From assembly GCF_027980145.1 (NCBI RefSeq), contig NZ_JAMZNK010000012.1, positions 1-64,000 on the forward strand: 64,000 bases of DNA. The letters run 5' to 3'. Positions 55,294-63,908 of the stretch are shown one piece after another. The DNA comes from Flavobacterium azizsancarii. Its GTDB lineage: Bacteria > Bacteroidota > Bacteroidia > Flavobacteriales > Flavobacteriaceae. The translations under genes and the position numbers were made by a program. Below the pieces are notes generated by a model. The model searched no databases, had not been told where the DNA came from, and saw nothing but the letters and a program-made list of their open reading frames with translations. The first letter of the stretch is position 1, and each line of letters opens with the position of its first letter.

Positions 55294-56766
55294 TTAATAT
55301 CCAGGGTTTTGTGGCAATCCTACGGGATCAAAACTTCTTTCGCTTTGCGGAATCGGATATAGGTTATTTCTTTCTGTAACAGAGTTTTTAGCCGTTACTT
55401 TTTTCACTTCGGTAACAAGGGTTCCCCAACGAACCAGGTCAAACCATCTTTGTCCTTCCTGAACAAATTCTTTTTTACGTTCTTCCTGAATGGCTGCCCT
55501 AAAAGTAACTTGTGTTAATCCCGCTAAATCGATAGTTGCGTCTGGGGTTGCAATTGGTTTTCCAAAAGCTCTTCGTCGTATCTGATTGATCAATTCATAA
55601 GCTTCGGGAGTTGGCGCACCTTGTTCGTTTATGGCTTCTGCCAGAGACAAAAGGATATCAGCATAGCGAATAATTGGAAAATTGATAGCGACATTTCCCG
55701 GTGTTGCCAAATTGCTAAAATCGATATATTTTTTGAAAATTGGTTTCGGGAAAGTATATGTATTTGCTGTACCGGTAATTGGTAATTGTTTCGCATAACT
55801 TTCATCTCTTCTTGTATCTCCCAGAGCATATATGTCATAAAACAAAGCTACATCTGAGACAATATCTGCCGGTTCTGTTGCTGTGTAACCAATGAATGAT
55901 GTGGCTTGAAAATTATTTCCGCTTGATCCGTTTCCTGCCTGATTTGCTTCAAACTGAACAGAGAATATATGCTCTTTTCCGTTCTTTTTGGCTTTATTGA
56001 ATATATCTGCAAAACTTTCGAATAGCCCATATCCGTAACCGCCATTAATTACTTCTCTGGCTTTTAAGATTGCGTTAGGATAATCTTTTCTTGTCAGGTA
56101 TACTTTGGTCAAAATCGCTTTTGCAGCTCCTGATGTTGCGCGTCCTGCATCACTTGCAGGATAAGTTGCCGGTAAAGTTTCAGCGGCATTTAAGTCTGAA
56201 ATAATTTGTGTGTATACTGCGTCTACAGTTTCTCTTCTTGACTTTAAACTTTCTAATTTTATAGAAGTTGGTTCGTGCAATACAATCGGAACTCCGCCCC
56301 AAAGACGAACTGCCTGAAAATACAACAAGGCTCTGATGAATTTTGCTTCATTGATTAATCTTGTTTTTACAGCTTCTGTACCCGCTACTTTAGGTATATT
56401 ATCGATAGAAACATTCGCTCTGTTTATTCCGTTATAGATTTGTCGCCAGGCAACCTGAACACGATCATTTGTAGCATCATGAGTCAGATTACTCATCGCT
56501 CTTACCTGAGGATTCGTTGCAGAAACTCCCGCTGATGCATAATCAGATCCCATATCTGTTAAGAAATAAAGGTTTCGACCAAATAAGCTCTGTTCTCCCG
56601 GATCAAGACTTAACGAGGCATAGGCAGCAGTTACGCTGGCAATAGCATCATCTTGTGTTTTAAAGTAATTATCTTCGGTTACAAAAGAGGTTGGTGTTAC
56701 CTCTAAATCTGTGCATGATGCAAATAAACCGGCACTTAATAGTATTGTTAGTATGATCTTTTTCAT
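55294..56766 (-). CDS. SusD/RagB-type outer-membrane lipoprotein (second pair)
   Basis: 490 residues, lipobox LFASC with Cys18. SusD N-terminal motif YFKTQDDAIASVTAAYASL, helix motif EAKFIRALLYFQAVRLWGGVP, C-terminal EERKKEFVQEGQRWFDLVRWG. Partner of the SusC whose gene ends 16 bp upstream. The EGQRWFDLVRWG ending and the AKFIRALLYF block are the standard type, unlike the SusD at 35489 which ends NELAYNKLAPR. Two Met after the initiator. The only Cys is the lipobox one. Confidence 0.95.
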   Translation of the reverse strand: MKKIILTILLSAGLFASCTDLEVTPTSFVTEDNYFKTQDDAIASVTAAYASLSLDPGEQSLFGRNLYFLTDMGSDYASAGVSATNPQVRAMSNLTHDATNDRVQVAWRQIYNGINRANVSIDNIPKVAGTEAVKTRLINEAKFIRALLYFQAVRLWGGVPIVLHEPTSIKLESLKSRRETVDAVYTQIISDLNAAETLPATYPASDAGRATSGAAKAILTKVYLTRKDYPNAILKAREVINGGYGYGLFESFADIFNKAKKNGKEHIFSVQFEANQAGNGSSGNNFQATSFIGYTATEPADIVSDVALFYDIYALGDTRRDESYAKQLPITGTANTYTFPKPIFKKYIDFSNLATPGNVAINFPIIRYADILLSLAEAINEQGAPTPEAYELINQIRRRAFGKPIATPDATIDLAGLTQVTFRAAIQEERKKEFVQEGQRWFDLVRWGTLVTEVKKVTAKNSVTERNNLYPIPQSERSFDPVGLPQNPGY

Positions 56767-56782
56767 TATGTATATTTTTTAC

Positions 56783-59700
56783 TTAGAAAGTTACGTTCAG
56801 GCCGGAAATGAATGTTTTAGAATTTGGATAAGAGCCAAAGTCAATTCCAGGATATAAGTTGTTTTGTTCGTATGAACTTACCTCCGGATCATAACCGGTA
56901 TATTTTGTCCATGTAATTAAATTTTCGGCAGAGATATAGAATTTAATACTCTTTGTTCCTAATTTTTGAGAAAGGCTTTTAGGCAATGTGTACCCTAAAG
57001 TGATTAATTTTAATCTTAAAAAAGAAGCATCTTCTACATAACGTTCTGATACGATTCCCAGAGGAGAACTTGTTGCTCTTGGAATTTCATTGCTTGGATT
57101 CGTTGGAGTCCAGCGGTCATCTAGTGTAACATTAGCATTAGTTCCCAGTGTAGAAATTTCTAATTGTTGGTTTAATGCATTAAAGACCTTTCCGCCATAA
57201 GAACCCTGAAAAGAGAAATTAAGATCGAAATCGTGATAAGAAACCGTGTTACTGAAACTTCCGACAAATTTAGGCTGTGAGCTTCCAAGATTTCCTTTGT
57301 CAGCAGCTGTAATTACGCCATCGCCATTTGTATCTACATATTTTCTGTCACCTACTTTTGTGTTGGCTAAACTGTTAATCTTAGGCTGCGTATTTACTTC
57401 TTCCTGAGTCTGGAAAATTCCGTTGGTTTTATATCCCCAGAAAGTTCCTAAAGGCAATCCTACTTTTACAGTTACAGGTTGTTGTTGCAATAAAGAACCA
57501 TTTGGCACTACAGGAAAAAACTGATCTACACCGTTTCCTATAGAAACTACTTTATTTTTGTTGGCAGAGAAGACAAAATTAGAATTCCAGGAGAAATTCT
57601 CTGTTTTGATGTTTTCTGTGATCAAACCAACTTCAACACCTTTATTTTCAACACCACCAATATTTTGAAGAACTGTAGCATATCCTGAAGTTAATGGTAC
57701 TGGGACATTAATAAGCAAATCATTTGTTTTTTTGTAGTAAACATCAAACACAAAGTTTATTTTTCTGTCTAATAAAGACAAATCTAAACCCACGTTGTAT
57801 TGATTTGTTTTTTCCCATTTCAAATCCGGATTTGCCAGTCGGGTAGGAGCTAGTCCCGTGTATAAAGTACCTCCAAAAGAATAATTTACAGAACCCATTG
57901 CAGGAAGAGAAAGGTAGTTGCCAATCTCTTGATTTCCTGTTGTTCCGGCTGTTATTCTAAGTTTAGCTTCAGTTACACCTTTTATGTTTTTGGCAAAATC
58001 TTCATCCGTAATATTCCATGAAAATCCTGCTGACGGGAAATATCCCCATAGCGATTCAGAACCAAATCTTGACGAACCATCTGCACGGGCAGAAAGCGTT
58101 AAATTATATTTTCCTCTATAAGAATAATTTATTCTGGTCAACCATGATTTTAATACACTTTCGAATGCATCGCTGTATGGTTTTACCGCAACACCATCCT
58201 GAAGTGCATTATAAGTGTTGGCATCATTTACAAAAGTATTGGCGCCGGCATTTACAACTTCACCCTGAGTGTATTGAAGTGTATATCCTCCTAAAACTGA
58301 GAACTTATGGTTTTCGCCAAAAGTGGTATTGTAGTTCAGAGTATTTTCATTTAGTACAGAACTTACCAATCTGTCTCCAACAGATGCTAACCCTTTTGTT
58401 CCAGCACCTGTTGTAGTAGTTGCCGGAGCATAATAATTTTGTTTTGTATTAATTACGTCACCACTCACGGCAACCTTCGCAACCAGTTTTTTGGTTATTT
58501 TATATTCACCAAATAAGCTGGTCAAAATTCTATTAATTTTAGTTTCATTGGTGGTACTTACCAAATCGTTTATAGGGTTTGGTATTATACCATTAACCGC
58601 TGTTGCGTAAGGATTGTTTGTTAAATTATAACTTCCGTCAGCATTTTTAATTGGTACTACTGGCGGTTGATATAAAGCAACAACTAAAGGACTTGGTGAT
58701 CTTCCGGCTGTAGCTCCTCCATTGGTTCCTACACCATTTGAAACTGAATTACTGTAGTTGGCATTGACACCAAATTTAAAATTCTGGGAATAATTTCTTT
58801 CGTAGTTAACACGTAGAGAAATTCTTTTGAAATCAGAAGCAATCACAATTCCATCCTGTTGAAAGTAACCTGCCGAAACTGCGTATCTTGATTTTTCATC
58901 TCCTCCTGAAAATGATAATTGATGATTTTGAACCGGTGCAGCAGTTCTAAAAAGAGCATCTTGCCAGTCATAACTTCCGGATGTTTTAAAAGCTTCTATT
59001 TGTGCAGCCGAAAAAGACGGAGCCTGTCCAATACTTGCCTGAACGTCATTGCGTAAGCTTGCCCATTGGCTGGCATTCATTAAATGTAATTTTTTCGAAA
59101 CATTCTGAAACCCAAAATAACCCTGATACGAAATATTATCCTGTCCTTTTGTACCTTTTTTGGTAGTGATGATTACAACACCATTTGCACCACGAGATCC
59201 ATATATTGCAGTTGCAGACGCATCTTTTAATACTTCGATAGATTCAATATCGCCGGGATTTATAGTAGACAATACATTGATTGATGAACCGGCGTTTGAA
59301 ACTCCCGCTGTACCATTATTATTGTCATTATAAATCAATATTCCGTCTACTACATAAAGTGGTTCATTACCCGCAGTAATCGAATTTCCTCCTCTAATAC
59401 GTACACTTGAAGAAGCTCCGGGACGTCCTGAACTTTGCGTAACTACCACTCCGGCAATTGCGCCCCGTAATAAATTATCTGCAGATGAGGTAACCTGAGC
59501 TAAATTTGCTTTAGGTACTGAAGCTACAGATCCTGTAATGTCTTTACGTTTTTGAGCACCGTAACCCACAACTACTAACTCATCTAATTCCTGACGTTCT
59601 TCTTTTAGATGAATTGTAACAGGATTTTTGTTTACAACTATTTCCGCTTTTTTGTATCCAATGTAAGAGACAATCAATGTATAAGGAAATTTTTGACCGG

Positions 59701-59914
59701 TCTGAAAATAAAATTTTCCTTCTGCATCCGTCTGAACACCGTGAGTTGTTCCTTTTATATTTATTGAAGCTCCTATAATAGGTTGATTTGTAATATCATC
59801 GACTACAGTTCCGTCAAGCTTAGATTGAATAAGTGGGGTTGTATTTTGGGCATTAATTCCGGCTGATAACAACAGGATAAAAAGCAATGAGTATATTTTT
59901 AATTTTTTTTTCAT
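56783..59914 (-). CDS. SusC/RagA-type TonB-dependent transporter (second pair)
   Basis: 1043 residues from the ATG at 59912-59914. The frame extends 18 codons upstream to a TTG, but the signal peptide begins at the ATG (MKKKLKIYSLL...GINAQ). Carboxypeptidase-like domain (about 30-105), plug with RIRGGNSI and VLKDASATAIYGSRGANGV, barrel ending FISGLNVTF. It imports ligand from the SusD partner. Two Met after the initiator and no Cys. The N-terminal domain is nearly the same as in the SusC at 36983, the rest differs. Confidence 0.96.
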   Translation of the reverse strand: MKKKLKIYSLLFILLLSAGINAQNTTPLIQSKLDGTVVDDITNQPIIGASINIKGTTHGVQTDAEGKFYFQTGQKFPYTLIVSYIGYKKAEIVVNKNPVTIHLKEERQELDELVVVGYGAQKRKDITGSVASVPKANLAQVTSSADNLLRGAIAGVVVTQSSGRPGASSSVRIRGGNSITAGNEPLYVVDGILIYNDNNNGTAGVSNAGSSINVLSTINPGDIESIEVLKDASATAIYGSRGANGVVIITTKKGTKGQDNISYQGYFGFQNVSKKLHLMNASQWASLRNDVQASIGQAPSFSAAQIEAFKTSGSYDWQDALFRTAAPVQNHQLSFSGGDEKSRYAVSAGYFQQDGIVIASDFKRISLRVNYERNYSQNFKFGVNANYSNSVSNGVGTNGGATAGRSPSPLVVALYQPPVVPIKNADGSYNLTNNPYATAVNGIIPNPINDLVSTTNETKINRILTSLFGEYKITKKLVAKVAVSGDVINTKQNYYAPATTTTGAGTKGLASVGDRLVSSVLNENTLNYNTTFGENHKFSVLGGYTLQYTQGEVVNAGANTFVNDANTYNALQDGVAVKPYSDAFESVLKSWLTRINYSYRGKYNLTLSARADGSSRFGSESLWGYFPSAGFSWNITDEDFAKNIKGVTEAKLRITAGTTGNQEIGNYLSLPAMGSVNYSFGGTLYTGLAPTRLANPDLKWEKTNQYNVGLDLSLLDRKINFVFDVYYKKTNDLLINVPVPLTSGYATVLQNIGGVENKGVEVGLITENIKTENFSWNSNFVFSANKNKVVSIGNGVDQFFPVVPNGSLLQQQPVTVKVGLPLGTFWGYKTNGIFQTQEEVNTQPKINSLANTKVGDRKYVDTNGDGVITAADKGNLGSSQPKFVGSFSNTVSYHDFDLNFSFQGSYGGKVFNALNQQLEISTLGTNANVTLDDRWTPTNPSNEIPRATSSPLGIVSERYVEDASFLRLKLITLGYTLPKSLSQKLGTKSIKFYISAENLITWTKYTGYDPEVSSYEQNNLYPGIDFGSYPNSKTFISGLNVTF

Positions 59915-59992
59915 TTCTTTGTATTGGTTTAAGTAATTAACAAGGCACCTTGAAAGTTGAATTTTCAACTCTCTAATGGGATTCTTGATTTA

Positions 59993-60038
59993 GTGATAAA
60001 TGTTCTTTAAGCCTTGCCATTTCTGTTGCCGCAGAAAT
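59993..60038 (-). promoter_or_regulatory. conserved 46-nt hairpin leader upstream of susC (copy 2)
   Basis: Same element as 40235-40280. The stem is ATTTCTG / CAGAAAT, extended here by GCC/GGC to 10 bp, with the loop CGGCAA unchanged. It ends 78 nt before the susC start. One stem pair has changed from A-T to G-C relative to copy 1. Confidence 0.6.
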
Positions 60039-60274
60039 GGCTTTTTTTATTTACAGCAACAATTTTGTATCTTTTTCATTTTAGTTTTTATTAGTTATTA
60101 GTCGTTTTTCTTTTTATTATATAAGTATAGTTTCAAGAATCCTTTCGACACAAATTATGTGTTAAACAGACTTTTGTAATTTCAGTAAATAATCTTGAGG
60201 TGTTTTTTTATAAGTTCGTTTTTAAATCGATTCGATAGGAGAGAGGAATCGAATGCAAACGAAAAAATTGCCAG

Positions 60275-60424
60275 GAATTAGCAACAGAAGCACATATAAC
60301 AAAATGTGTTATAAGTATTTTTTTTAGAAAAAATGTGATACAATATGCTTTCGGTTGTTTTCAAAATATAATTCTTTAGGTTTTTAAATATTTCTATACT
60401 CTACTAATCCTATAGACAAAGTTA
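60275..60424 (-). promoter_or_regulatory. duplicated promoter segment upstream of susC (copy 2)
   Basis: Matches 40501-40641 closely. The motif CTATAGGATTAGTAGAG is at 60399-60415, and TATATTTTG (60362-60370) stands 28 bp away, 11 bp further than in copy 1, one helical turn. The TATAAC/GTTATA hairpin is kept. Confidence 0.55.
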
Positions 60425-61072
60425 ATTTTATTGTAATAATATCCAAAAAATAGTTTAGTTTTTTTTAAAAATAGTTAATTTTATTTTTTTTTAAGTGTAA
60501 TTATTTTTATTTAAATTATTGAAAATCAATTATTTGTAATGTTTTTATTTTGTGTTGTATATGTTAAATAAGTCTTTTGAAAAGGATTCAAAATGTAGTA
60601 TTTTACACTTAATTTTCTAATTTTTAAATCCTTAGCTATTCTAAAAACAGAACAAAAACGTCGAGCATATGCCATTTAGTCATCTGAAACGAGTTTTTTT
60701 AACAAAATATTGATTTTCAAAAAAACATAAAAATGGAATAAAATTAAATGCTCATCAATCACAAAATTTTTTATAATTGAGGAAAGACAATTTTATAATT
60801 TGTTTTTTAAATTAATTGGTAACTAGTTATTTACTATTATTGTTTTTTTTACTTTTATCACGTTAATGGTTTTATTATCAGTTGTATATATGTAATATTG
60901 AAAAATATGAACTGAGGATAAGAGAACTTCAGTACGTTATTCTGGAAGTATATGAGTAATTAAGCTTAAATTTATATTCTTTAAAAAATTTTAGATTATT
61001 AATGAATTCAATTAAGTAAAAATACTAGTATTTGTAATACGTATTTTTTGCTTGTATATAAAATAGCAAACC
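60425..61072. other. AT-rich region upstream of moeA with two palindromes
   Basis: About 650 bp with no credible gene. Near the moeA start lie two perfect palindromes, AAATACTAGTATTT (61020-61033) and AATACGTATT (61036-61045), then T-rich sequence about 30 bp before the ATG. They may be operator sites for moeA. The rest is plain AT-rich DNA. Confidence 0.45.
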
Positions 61073-62245
61073 ATGATTCAAGTCGAAGAAGCCTTATCAA
61101 TTATTGCAGAGAATAGCACTAGAATACTGGTCCAGAAAATCCAGATGCATAAAGCGCTGGGATATATTTTGGCTGAAACGGTTTATTCTCCAATTGCAAT
61201 GCCACCCTTTCGGCAATCATCGATGGATGGGTATGCTTTTATTCATAGCGAAAAACATCAATATGATATTGTAGGTACTATACAGGCTGGTGATCATTCA
61301 AAAATAAAGCTTAAAGAAAACGAAGCAGTGCGAATTTTCACAGGCGCTTTTGTACCTAATAATGCTGATACTGTAGTGACGCAGGAACATGTAATGGCTA
61401 ATGAAAATTCTATTTTGATTACCATAATGCCGGAGCAACATACAAATGTTCGCAATAAAGGAGAACAAATTGGTGAAGAAGAAGTTGTTCTTAAAGTAAA
61501 TACGCTGATTACTCCTGCAGCAATTGGTTTTTTAGCCTGTTTAGGTATTACTGAAATTTCAGTTTATAAAAAACCTACGGTTGCCATTTTGGTAACTGGA
61601 AATGAATTGGTAGAAGCCGGTAAGAAATTGCCAAAAGGAAAAATTTACGAAAGCAATTCGGTAATGTTGCAAGCTGCGCTTCAAACGATTGGAATCAAAA
61701 AAGCGAAAGTTTATAAAGTAAAGGATGATCTAAAAGCGGCAAAAAAAGCCCTGAAAGAAATTCTGAATAAATATGATATTGTTTTAGTCTCAGGAGGAAT
61801 TTCTGTTGGAGATTATGATTTTGTCAAAGAAGCTTTATTGGAAAATGGCGTTCAGGAACTTTTTTATAAAATCAATCAAAAACCTGGAAAACCAATGTTT
61901 TTTGGGTCTAAAAATGAAACCTTAGTTTTTGCTTTGCCTGGAAATCCTGCTTCATCGCTAACTAATTTTTATATTTATGTTTATCCGGCGATCAAAAACA
62001 GAATGGGTTTTTCAGACATTCATTTAAAGAAAATAGTTCGAAAATTACAAGATGACATTCTAAATACAACAGGAAAAACATTGTTTTTAAAAGCCTTATA
62101 TGATGAAACTCAGGTTAGGGTTTTAGAAGGCCAGAGTTCAGCAATGCTAAATACTTTTGCTATTGCCAACAGTTTATTAATTGTTCCGCATGATGTAGAA
62201 TCGATCAAAAAAGGAGAGTTGGTGACTTTATTGCCGATAGGGTAG
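61073..62245 (+). CDS. moeA: molybdopterin molybdenumtransferase
   Basis: 390 residues. It inserts molybdate into adenylylated molybdopterin. Domain order is as in MoeA: domain I-II with PPFRQSSMDGYA and FTGAFVPNNADTVV, domain III with the GNELVEAGKKLPKGKIYESNS and SGGISVGDYDFVKEAL motifs, and a C-terminal domain IV. First gene of a plus-strand group with mobA and cobA, which together supply cofactors for nitrate and nitrite or sulfite reductases. Confidence 0.94.
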   Translation: MIQVEEALSIIAENSTRILVQKIQMHKALGYILAETVYSPIAMPPFRQSSMDGYAFIHSEKHQYDIVGTIQAGDHSKIKLKENEAVRIFTGAFVPNNADTVVTQEHVMANENSILITIMPEQHTNVRNKGEQIGEEEVVLKVNTLITPAAIGFLACLGITEISVYKKPTVAILVTGNELVEAGKKLPKGKIYESNSVMLQAALQTIGIKKAKVYKVKDDLKAAKKALKEILNKYDIVLVSGGISVGDYDFVKEALLENGVQELFYKINQKPGKPMFFGSKNETLVFALPGNPASSLTNFYIYVYPAIKNRMGFSDIHLKKIVRKLQDDILNTTGKTLFLKALYDETQVRVLEGQSSAMLNTFAIANSLLIVPHDVESIKKGELVTLLPIG

Positions 62246-62414
62246 ATTTTAGAGAATAGAGTAAAGAGAATAGAATAAAGAGAATAGAGGATAGAGGATA
62301 GAATAAAGAAGAAAAAGTGTAGAATGCGGTATGTAAATTTAAACATATAGCATAAACCTGAAACAAAAAAACCTGAAACAAAGAAAACCTGAAACAAAAA
62401 AATAAACCTGAAAC
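62246..62414. repeat. low-complexity AGAGAATAGA and ACCTGAAACAAA repeats
   Basis: Degenerate direct repeats of AGAGAATAGA(G/A)T/GATAG at 62252-62315 and of ACCTGAAACAAA at 62358-62425. They fill the moeA-mobA gap. Typical variable intergenic sequence, not a gene. Confidence 0.65.
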
Positions 62415-62432
62415 TTGAAACAAAAATTAGTC

Positions 62433-63005
62433 ATGGAAACATTAGCTGTATTTATTCTTTGTGGAGGAAAAAGTTCTCAAATGCAATCGGAGAAAGGATT
62501 AGTTCTGTTTCAGAATAAACCATTTATTGAACATATTATCAAGGCGATTTTACCAATATCAGAAAACATTAAGCTGATAACAAACAATAAAGAATACGAT
62601 TATCTGACGTATCAAAAAATACCGGATATAATTTTAGACAAAGGTCCGTTAGGTGGTATTTACACAGCTTTGTCAAATTCAGAAACAGAATTTAATTTGA
62701 TTCTAAGTTGTGATATTCCCTTAATCTCGACCGAATTATTATCTGAATTAATTGCAAAACATAATCAGGAAGCTCAAATCACTGTTTTTGCATCTGAAAG
62801 CAGAATGCATCCGTTAATTGGAATTTATTCTAAAAAAGTAATACCTGTTATCAAAAGTGCAATTGATAATGACGATTTAAAAATGACGAATTTAATAGCG
62901 AACGTTCCGCATCAAGTCATCACAATCGAAGAAAGTGAAAACTTTCATTTGACTAATATTAATTCGGCAGACGAATTGAACGATCTGAATATCAATTTAA
63001 GTTAA
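62433..63005 (+). CDS. mobA: molybdenum cofactor guanylyltransferase
   Basis: 190 residues from the ATG at 62433. The frame extends 6 codons upstream to a TTG. It links GMP to molybdopterin. The N-terminal nucleotide motif ILCGGKSSQMQSEKG is the family LAGGxSxRMGxxK variant, and DKGPLGGIYTAL and LILSCDIPL follow. It lies between moeA and cobA and is slightly short for the family. Confidence 0.88.
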   Translation: METLAVFILCGGKSSQMQSEKGLVLFQNKPFIEHIIKAILPISENIKLITNNKEYDYLTYQKIPDIILDKGPLGGIYTALSNSETEFNLILSCDIPLISTELLSELIAKHNQEAQITVFASESRMHPLIGIYSKKVIPVIKSAIDNDDLKMTNLIANVPHQVITIEESENFHLTNINSADELNDLNINLS

Positions 63006-63009
63006 TGTT

Positions 63010-63783
63010 ATGCGAAATTTAAAGACACCAAAATTAACGATTGTAGGTGCAGGACCGGGTGATGCCGAATTGATTACACTAAAGGCGATAAAGACTTTAG
63101 AGAATGCTGATGTAGTATTATACGATGCTCTTGTTAATGAAGAATTATTGCAATATGCGGTAAAAGCAGAAATTGTTTTTGTGGGTAAACGTCTGGGATG
63201 TCACGCTTATACGCAGGATCAGATTAATGAATTGATTGTTTCGATGGCTAATCGTTACGGTCATGTTGTACGTTTAAAAGGTGGAGATCCTTTTATTTTT
63301 GGAAGAGGAAGTGAAGAGATTGAATATGTAGAAAAATTTGGAGTAGAAACAGAAATCGTTCCGGGAATTTCCTCTGCTTTAGGTGTACCGACTTCCGTTG
63401 GGATAAGCCTGACAGAGCGTTTGGTATCAGATAGTTTTTGGGTCATTACAGGAACAACTTCAAATCATGAATTATCTAAAGATATTAATTTAGCTTCAAA
63501 GTCTAATGCAACGGTTGTGATTTTAATGGGAATGCACAAATTAGATGAGATTATTTCCATCTATCAGAAGAACCGAACAGATGATTTACCAATTGCGATT
63601 ATTCAAAACGGAACTAAAAATACAGAACAAAAAGTGACAGGGAGAATAAGTACGATTAGTAAATTGGTATCAGAAAATAAAATTTCATCTCCCGCAATTA
63701 TTGTAATTGGCGAAGTTGTGAAAAACACTTCAGGATTGAATTCTTATGTTAAAGAGCATCTTGATGATGAATCATCCCGATAG
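63010..63783 (+). CDS. cobA: uroporphyrinogen-III C-methyltransferase
   Basis: 257 residues. It transfers two methyls from SAM to uroporphyrinogen III, giving precorrin-2, the start of siroheme. SAM-binding VGAGPGDAELITLKA (12-26), VVRLKGGDPFIFGRGSEE and GVPTSVGISLTERL are diagnostic. It starts 4 bp after mobA. Siroheme serves nitrite and sulfite reductases, so it could also serve sulfate assimilation. The stop falls in sequence resembling an ATCCCGATAG repeat. Confidence 0.94.
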   Translation: MRNLKTPKLTIVGAGPGDAELITLKAIKTLENADVVLYDALVNEELLQYAVKAEIVFVGKRLGCHAYTQDQINELIVSMANRYGHVVRLKGGDPFIFGRGSEEIEYVEKFGVETEIVPGISSALGVPTSVGISLTERLVSDSFWVITGTTSNHELSKDINLASKSNATVVILMGMHKLDEIISIYQKNRTDDLPIAIIQNGTKNTEQKVTGRISTISKLVSENKISSPAIIVIGEVVKNTSGLNSYVKEHLDDESSR

Positions 63784-63872
63784 CGATGAGGGCACGAGGT
63801 CCAAAATCCAAATTCAAAATTTATCGCAATAATTATTTTTGCTTAGTGCAATAGATAATGCCCACCAAAAAA

Positions 63873-63899
63873 AAGGTTCAACTTTATAAGTCAAACCTT
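63873..63899 (-). terminator. terminator for the gene at the right edge
   Basis: AAGGTTCAACT pairs imperfectly with AGTCAAACCTT, followed by T's on the minus strand, 10 bp past the stop at 63909. Confidence 0.65.
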
Positions 63900-63908
63900 C
63901 TTTCTAAA

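Noticed and set aside
58018-58416. plus-strand 132-codon open frame
   Set aside because: Antisense to susC; His/Leu-rich composition typical of a shadow frame.
60014-60047. plus-strand intrinsic terminator (stem GCCATTTCTG/CAGAAATGGC then T run)
   Set aside because: No plus-strand gene lies upstream, and the same stem is conserved before the other susC without the T run, so a minus-strand leader role fits better.
62246-62414. short plus- or minus-strand genes in the moeA-mobA gap
   Set aside because: The open frames come from low-complexity AGAATAGA and CTGAAACA repeats.
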